Numbered from the stretch's first letter, positions 34,395 through 46,321 are shown. The stretch is 64,000 nt of DNA from Oceanimonas pelagia (GCF_030849025.1 NZ_CP118224.1:480001-544000), one strand, 5' to 3'. A program made the numbers and translations. The notes: a model not told the origin generated them from the sequence alone.

Positions 34395-35396
34395 ATGTAT
34401 AAGAAAGGTGCTGGCAAGAAATCAATATCCAGGAGCTATCAGAATGTTAACTCTTCTGTGAATGAAGCAGAGTGGAATTACAAAGATAAAAAAATCAACT
34501 GGGGTAAGATTGAAGATTATGAATTAGGCAAGAAGCTTGGCGAAGGAACCTTTTCTGAGGCGTTTAAAGGTATGCATAAGAAAACAGAAACCAATGTTAC
34601 TGTGAGGAGGTTGGTAAAAAACAGGGCTGAAAAGATAAAAAGAGAGGTCTCTGTGCTTAAGCGAATAAAGGGAAGTAAAAATAATGCACATATTTTTGAT
34701 GTTGTGAAAGGTGGGGTTGCCAATGAAAAGTATATCATCATGCACTATTATGCGAATGATGGGTTAATAAAAAGAAACACGGAAGTTTCTGAGTTTGACA
34801 TGAAATGCTATATTCTTCAGTTGCTTAATGGGCTTGATGAGGCTCATAGTAGAGGGGTTATGCATAGAGACATTAAACCCTCTAATATTGTTATTAATAA
34901 TAAACGAAAACGCCTGAAAATTATTGACTGGGGAATGGCTGAGTTTTATCACCCTTATAAAGAATACCACCTTAGAGTTAGCTCTCATTACTATAAAGCA
35001 CCTGAGTTGTTGCTTGGTATGAAACAATATGACTACTCTCTGGATATGTGGTCTTTTGCTTGCTTGTTTGCTGGTGTTGTTTGCAATGATTTTCCCTTCA
35101 TGAAAGGGAAAAAGGAAGTTGATTTACTTCGTAACATGTCAGGGTTATTCGGGGAAGGTGAGTTTTGGGATTACATTGAAAAGTATAATATAAATGATGT
35201 GGATAAGGTGAGCCTTGAAGCTATTGCCACTCCCAGAGAAGATAGTAAATTGGCCTTGGCGCAAGCAGAGTCTGTGTTTAAATCAGAGTTGGCTTTGGAT
35301 TTGCTTGCTAAAGTATTGAAGGTAGATCACCAGGAAAGGTTAACGGCAAGAGAAGCTATGGAACATCCTTACTTTGATGAAGTTAGGGATATATAA
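34395..35396 (+). CDS. Casein kinase 2 alpha-like protein kinase
   Basis: This 333-residue cytoplasmic kinase aligns with eukaryotic CK2 alpha along its whole length, including the N-terminal segment (YQNVN...EWNYKDKKINWG...DYELGKKLG). Signatures: G-loop GEGTFSEAF (49-57), alpha-C E84, MHRDIKPSNI (D159, K161, N164), the CK2-specific DWG (178-180) with IIDWGMAEFYHP, YDYSLDMWS (212-220) and DHQERLTAREAMEHPYF (311-327). Of the CK2 residues that read acidic substrates, R194 and K201 are kept and one Arg is H198. The ATP-anchoring Lys is Arg (R71), an ungapped match to CK2 K68, so activity may be weak or unusual. Sampled rows are 28-30% G+C against 65% in the next gene, indicating transfer. The acidic Ser repeats of the adhesin upstream are the obvious candidate substrate. 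Confidence 0.9.
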   Translation: MYKKGAGKKSISRSYQNVNSSVNEAEWNYKDKKINWGKIEDYELGKKLGEGTFSEAFKGMHKKTETNVTVRRLVKNRAEKIKREVSVLKRIKGSKNNAHIFDVVKGGVANEKYIIMHYYANDGLIKRNTEVSEFDMKCYILQLLNGLDEAHSRGVMHRDIKPSNIVINNKRKRLKIIDWGMAEFYHPYKEYHLRVSSHYYKAPELLLGMKQYDYSLDMWSFACLFAGVVCNDFPFMKGKKEVDLLRNMSGLFGEGEFWDYIEKYNINDVDKVSLEAIATPREDSKLALAQAESVFKSELALDLLAKVLKVDHQERLTAREAMEHPYFDEVRDI

Positions 35397-35457
35397 GTCA
35401 GTTATTTTTTATTTTACATATTTAATGTAGTTTTTTACTTTTTAAACCGGTGCCACA

Positions 35458-36603
35458 ATGAACCCTTTATCCCCCTATTCTGCCTGGCTTTCCGCGCTGG
35501 AATCCGGGTTTGCCGACGATGCCGCCCAGCACCATGCCGTTGAGTGGCTGGAAGGCTGTTATCGCGGTGTGCTGGCGAACGAGCCGGGAGCTCGGGGCGT
35601 GTATTTATGGGGGCCGGTGGGACGGGGAAAAACCTGGCTGATGGACCAGTTTTTCACCAGTCTGCAAGGCGCTGGCGTTCCGGCCCGGCGGCTGCATTTT
35701 CATCATTTTATGCAGCAATTGCACAAGCGGTTGTTTCAGCTCACCGGCACCGAAGATCCGTTACAGGTGCTGGCCCGGGAGCTGAGCGCCGAGATACGGG
35801 TGCTGTGCCTGGACGAGCTGTTTGTGAGCGACATTGGCGATGCCATGTTGCTGGGTCGGCTGCTGCGCCACCTGTTTGAGCAGGGGCTGGTATTGCTGAT
35901 GACCTCCAATCAGTCGCCTGAAAGCCTGTATGAAGATGGTTTTAACCGGGAGCAGTTTTTGCCCGCGGTGGCCGCCATCACCCGGCATATGCGCGTGGTG
36001 CCGGTGCAGGGTGAGCAGGATCACCGCCTTCATCCGGGCCGGCTGCATCAGCGTTATTGGGTGAATGAGCCCGAAGCCCTTGCCACTCTGTTTGAGCAAC
36101 TGACCGGTACCGCCAAGAACACCGAGCCACTCACGCTGGGTAACCGGCTTATCCCCGTGCTGGGGCGCAATAAGCGGGTGCTCTGGTGCCGTTATGCCGA
36201 GCTGTGCGAGCAGCCCCTGGCGGCCCAGGACTTTATTGCCTTGTGTGATCGGTTTGACCACGTGTTGCTGAGTGAGCTGCCCCGGCTCAGCTGTAACAGC
36301 CGGCAAGCCGCCATTGCCCGGGGTACCGAAGACGGTGCTACTCAGGTGGCCGCCGGTGATCGCATTCTGCCGGTGCTGTCGCGTCAGGACGACGGCGTGC
36401 GCCGTTTTATCGCCCTGGTGGATGAATGCTACGACCGCGGCATTCCCCTTTATATTGACGCGGCGGTAGCCATGGATGAACTCTATGCTGACGGTGCGTT
36501 GGTCTTTCCGTTTCGCCGAACCCTGAGCCGGCTGAAGGAAATGCAATTGGTGCGTTTTGGGATGAGTAGTAACGGGGGTATTACCGGTGGGGGAGACCTG
36601 TAA
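35458..36603 (+). CDS. AFG1/ZapE-family ATPase
   Basis: This 381-residue AAA-type ATPase has Walker A GPVGRGKTW (about 53-61), FHHFMQQLHKRL, Walker B VLCLDELFVSDI, sensor region LLMTSNQSPESLY and DGFNREQFLPAV, all typical of the family whose E. coli member ZapE acts at the division septum. The C-terminal third (HQRYWVNEPEAL onward, with ending RRTLSRLKEMQ) also fits. G+C returns to about 65%, so the foreign segment ends before it. I leave the symbol blank because another family member may exist elsewhere in the genome. Confidence 0.85.
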   Translation: MNPLSPYSAWLSALESGFADDAAQHHAVEWLEGCYRGVLANEPGARGVYLWGPVGRGKTWLMDQFFTSLQGAGVPARRLHFHHFMQQLHKRLFQLTGTEDPLQVLARELSAEIRVLCLDELFVSDIGDAMLLGRLLRHLFEQGLVLLMTSNQSPESLYEDGFNREQFLPAVAAITRHMRVVPVQGEQDHRLHPGRLHQRYWVNEPEALATLFEQLTGTAKNTEPLTLGNRLIPVLGRNKRVLWCRYAELCEQPLAAQDFIALCDRFDHVLLSELPRLSCNSRQAAIARGTEDGATQVAAGDRILPVLSRQDDGVRRFIALVDECYDRGIPLYIDAAVAMDELYADGALVFPFRRTLSRLKEMQLVRFGMSSNGGITGGGDL

Positions 36604-36657
36604 CACAGGCCCTGCCGGTTAAAGCGGTAGCGACAAGATACTCACCACTCACTTCAC

Positions 36658-36772
36658 GAAGCAGCAGCAGGGATTGCCGGAGCCGACCGCCACATGCCAG
36701 GGAAGGCATGTGCCGAGCGTCCCAAGGATGGGCTCGAAGCGTGTCGGCGGAGTGCACCCCTGCTGCTGCTTC
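36658..36772 (+). repeat. Structured 115-bp intergenic repeat, copy A
   Basis: This sequence closely matches the reverse complement of 62317-62436. Its ends are inverted repeats (GAAGCAGCAGCAGGG / CCCTGCTGCTGCTTC), and inside is a perfect hairpin CACATGCC-AGGGAA-GGCATGTG. The central blocks CATGTGCCGAGCG and GGATGGGCTCGAAGCGTGTCGG are shared by both copies. It lies between convergent genes, and its last two bases overlap the stop of the HTH gene. It looks like a dispersed non-coding element rather than a simple terminator. Confidence 0.85.
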
Positions 36773-37205
36773 AGTCTTTATAATGCTTTCGCATCTCCGC
36801 CATATAATGCAGGCTGGCTTCGGTAGCCGGGGCTAACGCGCCGGTGGCCTGAGGGGTTACCAGCAGGTTGCCGTTCGCTTCACGGGTAACCAGCCCCATG
36901 CGTTCCAGTTTGCTCACCTTTCTGCGTACCGTCTCCCGGGCAATGCCGCTGCACTCCGCCACCGACTGGATATTAATGGGCCGTCCTGCCGGCACCGGCC
37001 GATTGCCTGCCATAAACTGGCCATAGGTCATGGCACTGGCCTGGCGCGCCGGCAGCACCCTGGTGCCGATAATACCCAGGATCAACATCAGGTCGAGATC
37101 GCCGTCAAACTGCTGCCGCAGTTGGATCAGCAGTTCGGTCAGTGCCTCCACATGAGCCGGCCAGATGCGCCCGAAATGGGTGGTGAGATGATCGTCCATC
37201 GCCAT
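36771..37205 (-). CDS. Winged-helix DNA-binding protein of unknown role
   Basis: This 144-residue protein has a C-terminal helix-turn-helix (INIQSVAECSGIARETVRRKVSKLERMGLVTREANGNLLVT, about 77-117) in the style of MarR/Crp winged helices. The N-terminal half is helical and hydrophobic (EALTELLIQLRQQF...LMLILGIIG), perhaps for dimerisation. It starts at 37205 or 37199; neither has a convincing Shine-Dalgarno. It is transcribed away from a decayed GGDEF fragment and umuDC. I do not recognise a specific family or target. Confidence 0.75.
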   Translation of the reverse strand: MAMDDHLTTHFGRIWPAHVEALTELLIQLRQQFDGDLDLMLILGIIGTRVLPARQASAMTYGQFMAGNRPVPAGRPINIQSVAECSGIARETVRRKVSKLERMGLVTREANGNLLVTPQATGALAPATEASLHYMAEMRKHYKD

Positions 37206-37330
37206 ATTTTTTATATCTTAATGAAATAAAAGAAAAAAGATGACTCATTCTGTGGGTTTCCGGCGCCGTTGGCAAATGCCAGGGCCGGCTTCGGATTATT
37301 CTTGAAAACGACATGGAGTGGCGTTTTACC

Positions 37331-37483
37331 ATGTTATTTGGGAGCCATTTTGCCGAGCCGCATGCCGGCATCAAGGCCGTGCCGAAAGCCGCCGATCATG
37401 CCCTTTACCAGGCCCGGCAATCCGCTTGCCACCGGGCGGGCGTGGTCTTATGGAAACATGGGCGGGGCCATTTTGATATTTGA
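37331..37483 (+). pseudogene. Decayed C-terminal end of a GGDEF (diguanylate cyclase) domain
   Basis: A 50-codon open stretch reads HAGIKAVPKAADHALYQARQ followed by SACHRAGVV. This matches the end of GGDEF domains (kAAD.ALYqAKq.GrnRV). No GGDEF signature or earlier part of such a domain precedes it, so it is a remnant. It occupies most of the otherwise gene-free stretch between the HTH gene and umuD; the rest of that stretch holds only the LexA site. Confidence 0.6.
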
Positions 37484-37510
37484 ACATTGCGCCTGGCAGA
37501 ATTCGAAATA

Positions 37511-37530
37511 TACTGTTTTTATATACAGTG
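37511..37530. promoter_or_regulatory. LexA (SOS) box upstream of umuD
   Basis: TACTGTTTTTATATACAGTG fits the LexA consensus TACTGTATATATATACAGTA closely, with the invariant CTGT-N8-ACAG. It ends 15 bp before the umuD ATG, so umuDC should be DNA-damage inducible. Confidence 0.92.
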
Positions 37531-37545
37531 ATTTGGCGGATAAAT

Positions 37546-37970
37546 ATGGCAACTTTAATGGGGCCGATGCAGGCGCACCGGCATTTCTTGCTGCCGCTGC
37601 TGGCGGAGCGGATTTCCTGTGGTTTCCCAGTCCGGCCCGGGATTACGTGGAGCAGGGCATCGATCTCAACGACTACTGCATTCGTCATCCGGCGGCCACC
37701 TATCTGGTGCAGGCCGCCGGTGACAGCATGATCAACGCCGGCATTTATCCCGGCGATCTGCTGGTGGTGGATCGCAGTCTGGAAGCCTCTCATGGCCGCA
37801 TTGTGATTGCCTGCGTCAACGGTGAAATGACCTGCAAGCGGCTGGAGCTTCACCCTGAGGTACGGCTGGTGGCGGAAAACTCACACTATGCGCCGCTGGT
37901 ACCGGGCGAGGGGACCAGCCTCGAGATCTTTGGCGTGGTCACCAGCGTGGTGCGCAGGCTGGTGCCATGA
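37546..37970 (+). pseudogene. umuD: UmuD, SOS mutagenesis protein, with an apparent -1 frameshift
   Basis: UmuD is cleaved under RecA control to UmuD', the partner of polymerase V. The N-terminus (MATLMGPMQAHRHFLLPLLAERISCGF) is in one frame, and the rest (PSPARDYVEQGIDLN, RHPAATYLVQAAGDSMI, GDLLVVDRSL, TCKRL) is in the -1 frame. Joined at 37623-37629, they give CGFPSPARDYVEQ, matching E. coli UmuD at its Cys-Gly cleavage site; the product would be 141 residues. The catalytic Ser (GDSM) and Lys (TCKRL) are intact. The junction TTTCCCA in phase T TTC CCA could be a lost C, a sequencing error, or a -1 slip site. It overlaps umuC by 4 nt. Confidence 0.85.
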
Positions 37971-39229
37971 ACCTCCTGTTTGCACTGGTGGACTGCAACA
38001 ACTTTTACGTGTCCTGTGAGCGGCTGTTTCGCCCTGATCTGGCCGGCCGGCCCATAGTGGTGTTGTCCAACAACGACGGTTGCGTGGTGTCCCGCAGCGC
38101 CGAGGCCAAAGCTCTTGGCGTGCCCATGGGAGCACCCTGGTTCAGGGTGAAGGCGCAGTTTGAACGCGCCGGCGGTGTGGCGTTTTCCAGCAACTATGCA
38201 CTCTATGCGGATATTTCCGCCCGGGTGATGAGCGTGCTGGAACAACTGGCGCCGCGGGTGGAGGTGTATTCCATTGACGAGGCCTTTGCCGATCTGTCAG
38301 GTATTCAGGCGCCGGCCGCCCTGGGGGCGCATGTTCGTGCCACCGTGCAACGCTGGACCGGCATCACGGTGGGGGTGGGCGTCGCCCCCAGCAAGACCCT
38401 GGCCAAGCTTGCCAATTACGCCGCCAAACGCTGGCCTGCCACCGGCGGTGTGGTGGATCTGACGTGCCCGCAGCGCCGGCAGCGGCTGTTGCAACGGGTG
38501 CCGGTGGATGAGGTGTGGGGGATTGGCCTCCGGCTGGCCCGTCGGTTGCGGGGGCTTGGCATTCACACCGCCGGGCAGCTGGCCCAGGCTAATGCCAAGG
38601 TCATGCGCCGGCACTTTTCGGTGGTAATGGAACGCACCATCTGCGAGCTCAACGGGGAAAGTTGCCTGGCGCTGCATCAGTTGCCCGAGCCTAAACGGCA
38701 AATCATCAGCTCCCGCAGTTTTGGTGGGCGGGTGAGCGAGTGGCAGCCGTTGAGGGAAGCGGTCAGCCAGTATGCCGGCCGGGCGGCGGAAAAACTGCGG
38801 GAGCAGAAGCAATACTGCCGGCTGGTGCGCGTAGCGGTGCGCACCAGCCCCTTTGCCATGAACGAGCCCTTTTACGGCAACAGCGCCATGGCCGAGCTGC
38901 CGTTGCCCACCGACGACAGTCGAGAGCTGGTGCAGGCGGCCTGCCATTGTCTGCTGCATATCTGGCGGCCCGGGCTTGTCTACCAGAAGGCGGCGGTCAT
39001 GCTGACCGACTTCTGGCCGCCGGGCAGTTTTCAGCCCGGCCTGTTTGAGGTGCATGAGAGCAAACCCCGCAGCCGGGCGCTGATGCAGGTCATGGACCGT
39101 ATCAACCGTTCCGGTAAAGGGCGCGTATTTCTGGCCGCCGAAGGCACCCGGCAAGGCTGGCAAATGAAGCGGGCATTCCTGTCACCTGCCTACACCACCC
39201 GCATCGGCGATCTGCCCAGAGTGTACTGA
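37967..39229 (+). CDS. umuC: DNA polymerase V catalytic subunit
   Basis: This 420-residue Y-family translesion polymerase begins ALVDCNNFYVSCERLF, with the first catalytic Asp, and carries VEVYSIDEAFADLSG with the second acidic pair. Little-finger and C-terminal regions follow, ending with the extension typical of UmuC (SRALMQVMDRINRSGKGRVFLAAEGT...WQMKRAFLSPAYTTR). The start overlaps the umuD stop (ATGA), so it depends on umuD translation reaching that stop, which makes the umuD frameshift relevant. It is induced through the upstream LexA box. Confidence 0.93.
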   Translation: MNLLFALVDCNNFYVSCERLFRPDLAGRPIVVLSNNDGCVVSRSAEAKALGVPMGAPWFRVKAQFERAGGVAFSSNYALYADISARVMSVLEQLAPRVEVYSIDEAFADLSGIQAPAALGAHVRATVQRWTGITVGVGVAPSKTLAKLANYAAKRWPATGGVVDLTCPQRRQRLLQRVPVDEVWGIGLRLARRLRGLGIHTAGQLAQANAKVMRRHFSVVMERTICELNGESCLALHQLPEPKRQIISSRSFGGRVSEWQPLREAVSQYAGRAAEKLREQKQYCRLVRVAVRTSPFAMNEPFYGNSAMAELPLPTDDSRELVQAACHCLLHIWRPGLVYQKAAVMLTDFWPPGSFQPGLFEVHESKPRSRALMQVMDRINRSGKGRVFLAAEGTRQGWQMKRAFLSPAYTTRIGDLPRVY

Positions 39230-39349
39230 GCCAGGCAAGGCGGGAACAGCAACTGGCGAGTACGCCAAAGCCGGCTCAAGGTTTTCCGCCAAACCGATAC
39301 GTGCGAAGATGCGCCCCGTGTTTTGCTGTGACCTTAAGGCTTTCTTCTC

Positions 39350-39931
39350 ATGCTGCTGATGATCGACAACTACGACTCCTTTACCTGGAATCTGGTGCAG
39401 TATTTTGGTGAACTGGGGCAGGAGGTGGTGGTGCGCCGCAACGACGACATCGGTCTGGATGAAATCGCCGCCCTGGCGCCGGCGGGGCTGATCATTTCCC
39501 CCGGTCCCTGCACGCCCAACGAGGCCGGGGTATCACTGGCGGCCATTGAGCGCTTTACCGGCGAGCTGCCGATACTGGGGGTGTGCCTGGGTCATCAGGC
39601 CATTGCCCAGGCCTTTGGCGGCCGGGTGGTCCGGGCCCGGCAAGTGATGCACGGCAAGACCTCGGCCATTCGCCACAGCGGCACCGGCCTGTTTGCACAA
39701 CTGCCCGATCCGCTGACCGTCACCCGCTACCATTCCCTGGTGGTTGAAGCCGGCAGTCTGCCTGCCTGCTTTGAGATCACCGCCTGGAGCGAACAGAAAC
39801 CGGGTGAGCGCGACGAGATCATGGGCATGCAGCACCAGAGTTTGCCGGTGCATAGCGTGCAGTTTCACCCGGAAAGCATTCTCACCGAAGGTGGCCACCA
39901 GTTGCTGCGCAATTTCCTTACTCTGCTGTAA
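39350..39931 (+). CDS. pabA: Aminodeoxychorismate/anthranilate synthase glutaminase subunit
   Basis: This 193-residue class I glutamine amidotransferase begins [19 protein letters not shown], has the nucleophile C79 in [15 protein letters not shown] and the His-Glu pair in [13 protein letters not shown]. It supplies ammonia for 4-aminobenzoate (folate) and, in bacteria with one shared subunit, for anthranilate. It stands alone here with no trpE or pabB, and the arginine genes follow it, the usual placement for PabA. Confidence 0.88.
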   Translation: MLLMIDNYDSFTWNLVQYFGELGQEVVVRRNDDIGLDEIAALAPAGLIISPGPCTPNEAGVSLAAIERFTGELPILGVCLGHQAIAQAFGGRVVRARQVMHGKTSAIRHSGTGLFAQLPDPLTVTRYHSLVVEAGSLPACFEITAWSEQKPGERDEIMGMQHQSLPVHSVQFHPESILTEGGHQLLRNFLTLL

Positions 39932-41611
<1,680 letters not shown>

Positions 41612-41675
41612 GGTCGCCACCGTAGTTACCGGCGGGGCAGGGGTGCCCCGCCAACATCGTCATAAGGAGTGCTGC

Positions 41676-44166
<2,491 letters not shown>

Positions 44167-44189
44167 GGAACACAAGGAGAGTGAGTGCC

Positions 44190-44993
44190 ATGCATACGTC
44201 AGTCAACGCATTGTTCGAGGCCCTGTGGCAGCATTACCTGGCCGTGACCCCCAGCGCGCTGAAAATTCACCAGTTGCTGGGCGGCGGTGAGGCCATCGTC
44301 AACGATCATGTGGCGTTTCGCACCTTTAATCATCCCAGGCTGGGCCTGGACAAGCTGGCGGCCCATTTTCTGGCGCTGGGCTACGAGCAAAAGGGCGAGT
44401 ACCACTTTGAGGCCAAGAAGCTTTACGCCCGCCACTATGAGCACCCGGACCCGACGGTGCCCAAGGTGTTTATCAGCGAGCTGTTGCTGGAGCAGTGCTC
44501 ACCGGAATTGCAGCGTATTGTGGCCGGGCTGGTCGCGCAGGTGGATGACGGCCTGACCGCACGGGAAGACTTTCTCTATTCCGGGGCGCCCTGGCGCCTG
44601 TGCTACGCCGACTACCAGACCCTGGCCGCGGAAAGCGAATATGCCGGCTGGCTGGCGGCCTATGGGTATCGCGCCAACCACTTTACCGTGAGCGTGAACC
44701 ACCTCAAGGATTACGACAGCCTGGAGGCGGTGAACAGTGCCCTCAAGCAGGCGGGATTCCGCCTCAATGACGCCGGCGGCGAGATCAAGGGCTCGCCCGG
44801 GGTGCTGCTGGAGCAGTCGTCCACCCTGGCCGACACCGCCCTGGTGCAGTTTACCGACGGTGAAGCGGCCCTGCCCAGCTGCTTTTACGAGTTTGCCCTG
44901 CGCTATCCCAAACCCGACGGCGAGCTCTATACCGGCTTTGTGGCGGCCTCGGCGGACAGGATCTTTGAAAGCACCGATGCCGGTCGTGGATGA
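44190..44993 (+). CDS. DUF1338 family protein (2-oxoadipate dioxygenase/YdcJ-like)
   Basis: This is a 267-residue protein with the DUF1338 metal-site pattern: H40 in VNDHVAFRTF, a second His in YRANHFTVSVNH and a Glu in FYEFALRY. Longer family members are iron-dependent 2-oxoadipate dioxygenase/decarboxylases of lysine catabolism. This shorter form commonly sits at the end of ast operons, as far as I recall, but its reaction there is not known to me. The start at 44190 follows AAGGAGAG, 23 nt after astD. Confidence 0.8.
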   Translation: MHTSVNALFEALWQHYLAVTPSALKIHQLLGGGEAIVNDHVAFRTFNHPRLGLDKLAAHFLALGYEQKGEYHFEAKKLYARHYEHPDPTVPKVFISELLLEQCSPELQRIVAGLVAQVDDGLTAREDFLYSGAPWRLCYADYQTLAAESEYAGWLAAYGYRANHFTVSVNHLKDYDSLEAVNSALKQAGFRLNDAGGEIKGSPGVLLEQSSTLADTALVQFTDGEAALPSCFYEFALRYPKPDGELYTGFVAASADRIFESTDAGRG

Positions 44994-45002
44994 GTAACGG
45001 CC

Positions 45003-45040
45003 ATGCTTCCCCTGCTGGCTGACGCAAAGGCAGGGGGCAT
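45003..45040. terminator. Possible bidirectional hairpin between DUF1338 and MFS genes
   Basis: CCCCTGC (45009-45015) pairs with GCAGGGG (45030-45036), with flanking ATGC/GCAT extending it. There is no clear T-run. It lies between two convergent genes. Confidence 0.4.
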
Positions 45041-45041
45041 G

Positions 45042-46247
45042 TCAGGGCAGCGGGGTTTCCGGCGCCGGAGTGCCGGGAACCACTGCAGAGCCCCTGGCCC
45101 ATATCCAGCCTGCCAGCAGCACCGGTAAAACTGCGGCTCCCGCCAGAGCAACGAAAACCGCATCCAGTGAGCCGGTGGCTGCACGCAGGTAACCGGCCAG
45201 CAGGTTGCCCGCGGTGCCGCCCAGGCCGAAGGTGACCATGCAGGCTCCGCTTATCTGCATGGTGGCCGTTGCGCAATAGTGCCTGCCCACCCAGCCCGCC
45301 AGAATGCCCCACATGGGAAAATACATCAGGCCATAGCCAAAGCCGGCCACCAGGGCAAACCGGGCGGGATTATACACAAACGCCAGCATACCGAGGGCAA
45401 AGCCGCTGAAGATCACCAGCAGGGCCAGGCCGTGGCCATGCCGGTCGGCCAGCCTGCCGGTGAGCAGGCCGGCTACCATGCCGGTAACGCCCACCGTGGT
45501 CCAGGTATAGCCGCCGAGGCTGGCGGGCAGGGCCAGCTGGTCCAGGTAGGTATTGAGCCAGCTGGAAAAAGGCATGGTGGTCAGGCCGGCGAGAAAACAG
45601 ATCAGGCAGGCCAGCAAGGCGGTGCGTTCACGGCAAATGACCACAAGCAACCGTGACGCGGACATGCCGGGAGCGGCAATGGCAGCGGCGGCAACGGGCT
45701 TTTTCAGGCCTTTCAGCAGTTGCCAGGTCAGCAGTACCACCAGCAGGCCGGTTCCGCTCGCCAGTAACCAGGCCTGTCGCCAGCCCAGCACCGGCACCAC
45801 CAGCAGGATCAGCAGGCCATTCAGTCCATAGCCCCAGGCGGTGCCGCTTGAGACGGTGGACAGGCAGGTTGAGCGTTGGTTGGGCTGAACATGGCGGCTG
45901 ATAATCTCCACCAGGGTGCCCCAGCTGATGGCCGCGCTGGCCGCCAGGCAGGTGAGTACCGCTATGATCACCTGCGGGCGCTCAAGGCCGGCCATGATCA
46001 GCAGCAACACCGACGTCAGCCCTCCCGTGAGCAGTGCCAGCCGCTCCGTGCCCAGGCGATGACCAAACACACCAAGCAGCATGGCGCCGGTGAGGTAGGC
46101 CAGCTGGGTAAGCGCGCCGATGGCGGCCAGGTGCCAGTGGCTCAGTGCCAGGGTGTCCCGCATCAGCGGCACCAGAGCGGCAAACAAAAACATGCCAAAG
46201 CCATGACTGACCACCTGATTCATGCCAAATACAACGGCCATTTTCAT
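45042..46247 (-). CDS. MFS transporter (CynX/YbfB-like)
   Basis: This is a 401-residue inner-membrane transporter with about 12 helices, in two halves split by a cytoplasmic loop (WQLLKGLKKPVAAAAIAAPG). MFS motif A in the second half reads GLLTGRLADRHGHGLALL. I chose ATG 46247 (MKMAVVFGMNQVVSHGFGMF), preceded by AAGGAG and at the first helix, rather than more distant upstream codons. It is divergent from a LysR-type gene that probably regulates it. The substrate is unknown. Confidence 0.82.
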   Translation of the reverse strand: MKMAVVFGMNQVVSHGFGMFLFAALVPLMRDTLALSHWHLAAIGALTQLAYLTGAMLLGVFGHRLGTERLALLTGGLTSVLLLIMAGLERPQVIIAVLTCLAASAAISWGTLVEIISRHVQPNQRSTCLSTVSSGTAWGYGLNGLLILLVVPVLGWRQAWLLASGTGLLVVLLTWQLLKGLKKPVAAAAIAAPGMSASRLLVVICRERTALLACLICFLAGLTTMPFSSWLNTYLDQLALPASLGGYTWTTVGVTGMVAGLLTGRLADRHGHGLALLVIFSGFALGMLAFVYNPARFALVAGFGYGLMYFPMWGILAGWVGRHYCATATMQISGACMVTFGLGGTAGNLLAGYLRAATGSLDAVFVALAGAAVLPVLLAGWIWARGSAVVPGTPAPETPLP

Positions 46248-46321
46248 CCTTGACGCTCCTTGATCCTGTGATGAACCGCTCATGCTCACATCCTGACCAC
46301 TTGCCGGCTTTCGGTAAATTG

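Noticed and set aside
34395-35396. Kinase interpreted as a phage or HipA/Hanks-type bacterial kinase
   Set aside because: The DWG motif, AEFYHP, YDYSLDMWS and the C-terminal TAREAMEHPYF are specific to CK2 alpha. No phage genes are nearby.
37269-37545. An N-terminal extension of umuD in the upstream frame
   Set aside because: It would cross the LexA box and the GGDEF remnant. The conserved UmuD N-terminus is found in the other frame from 37546.
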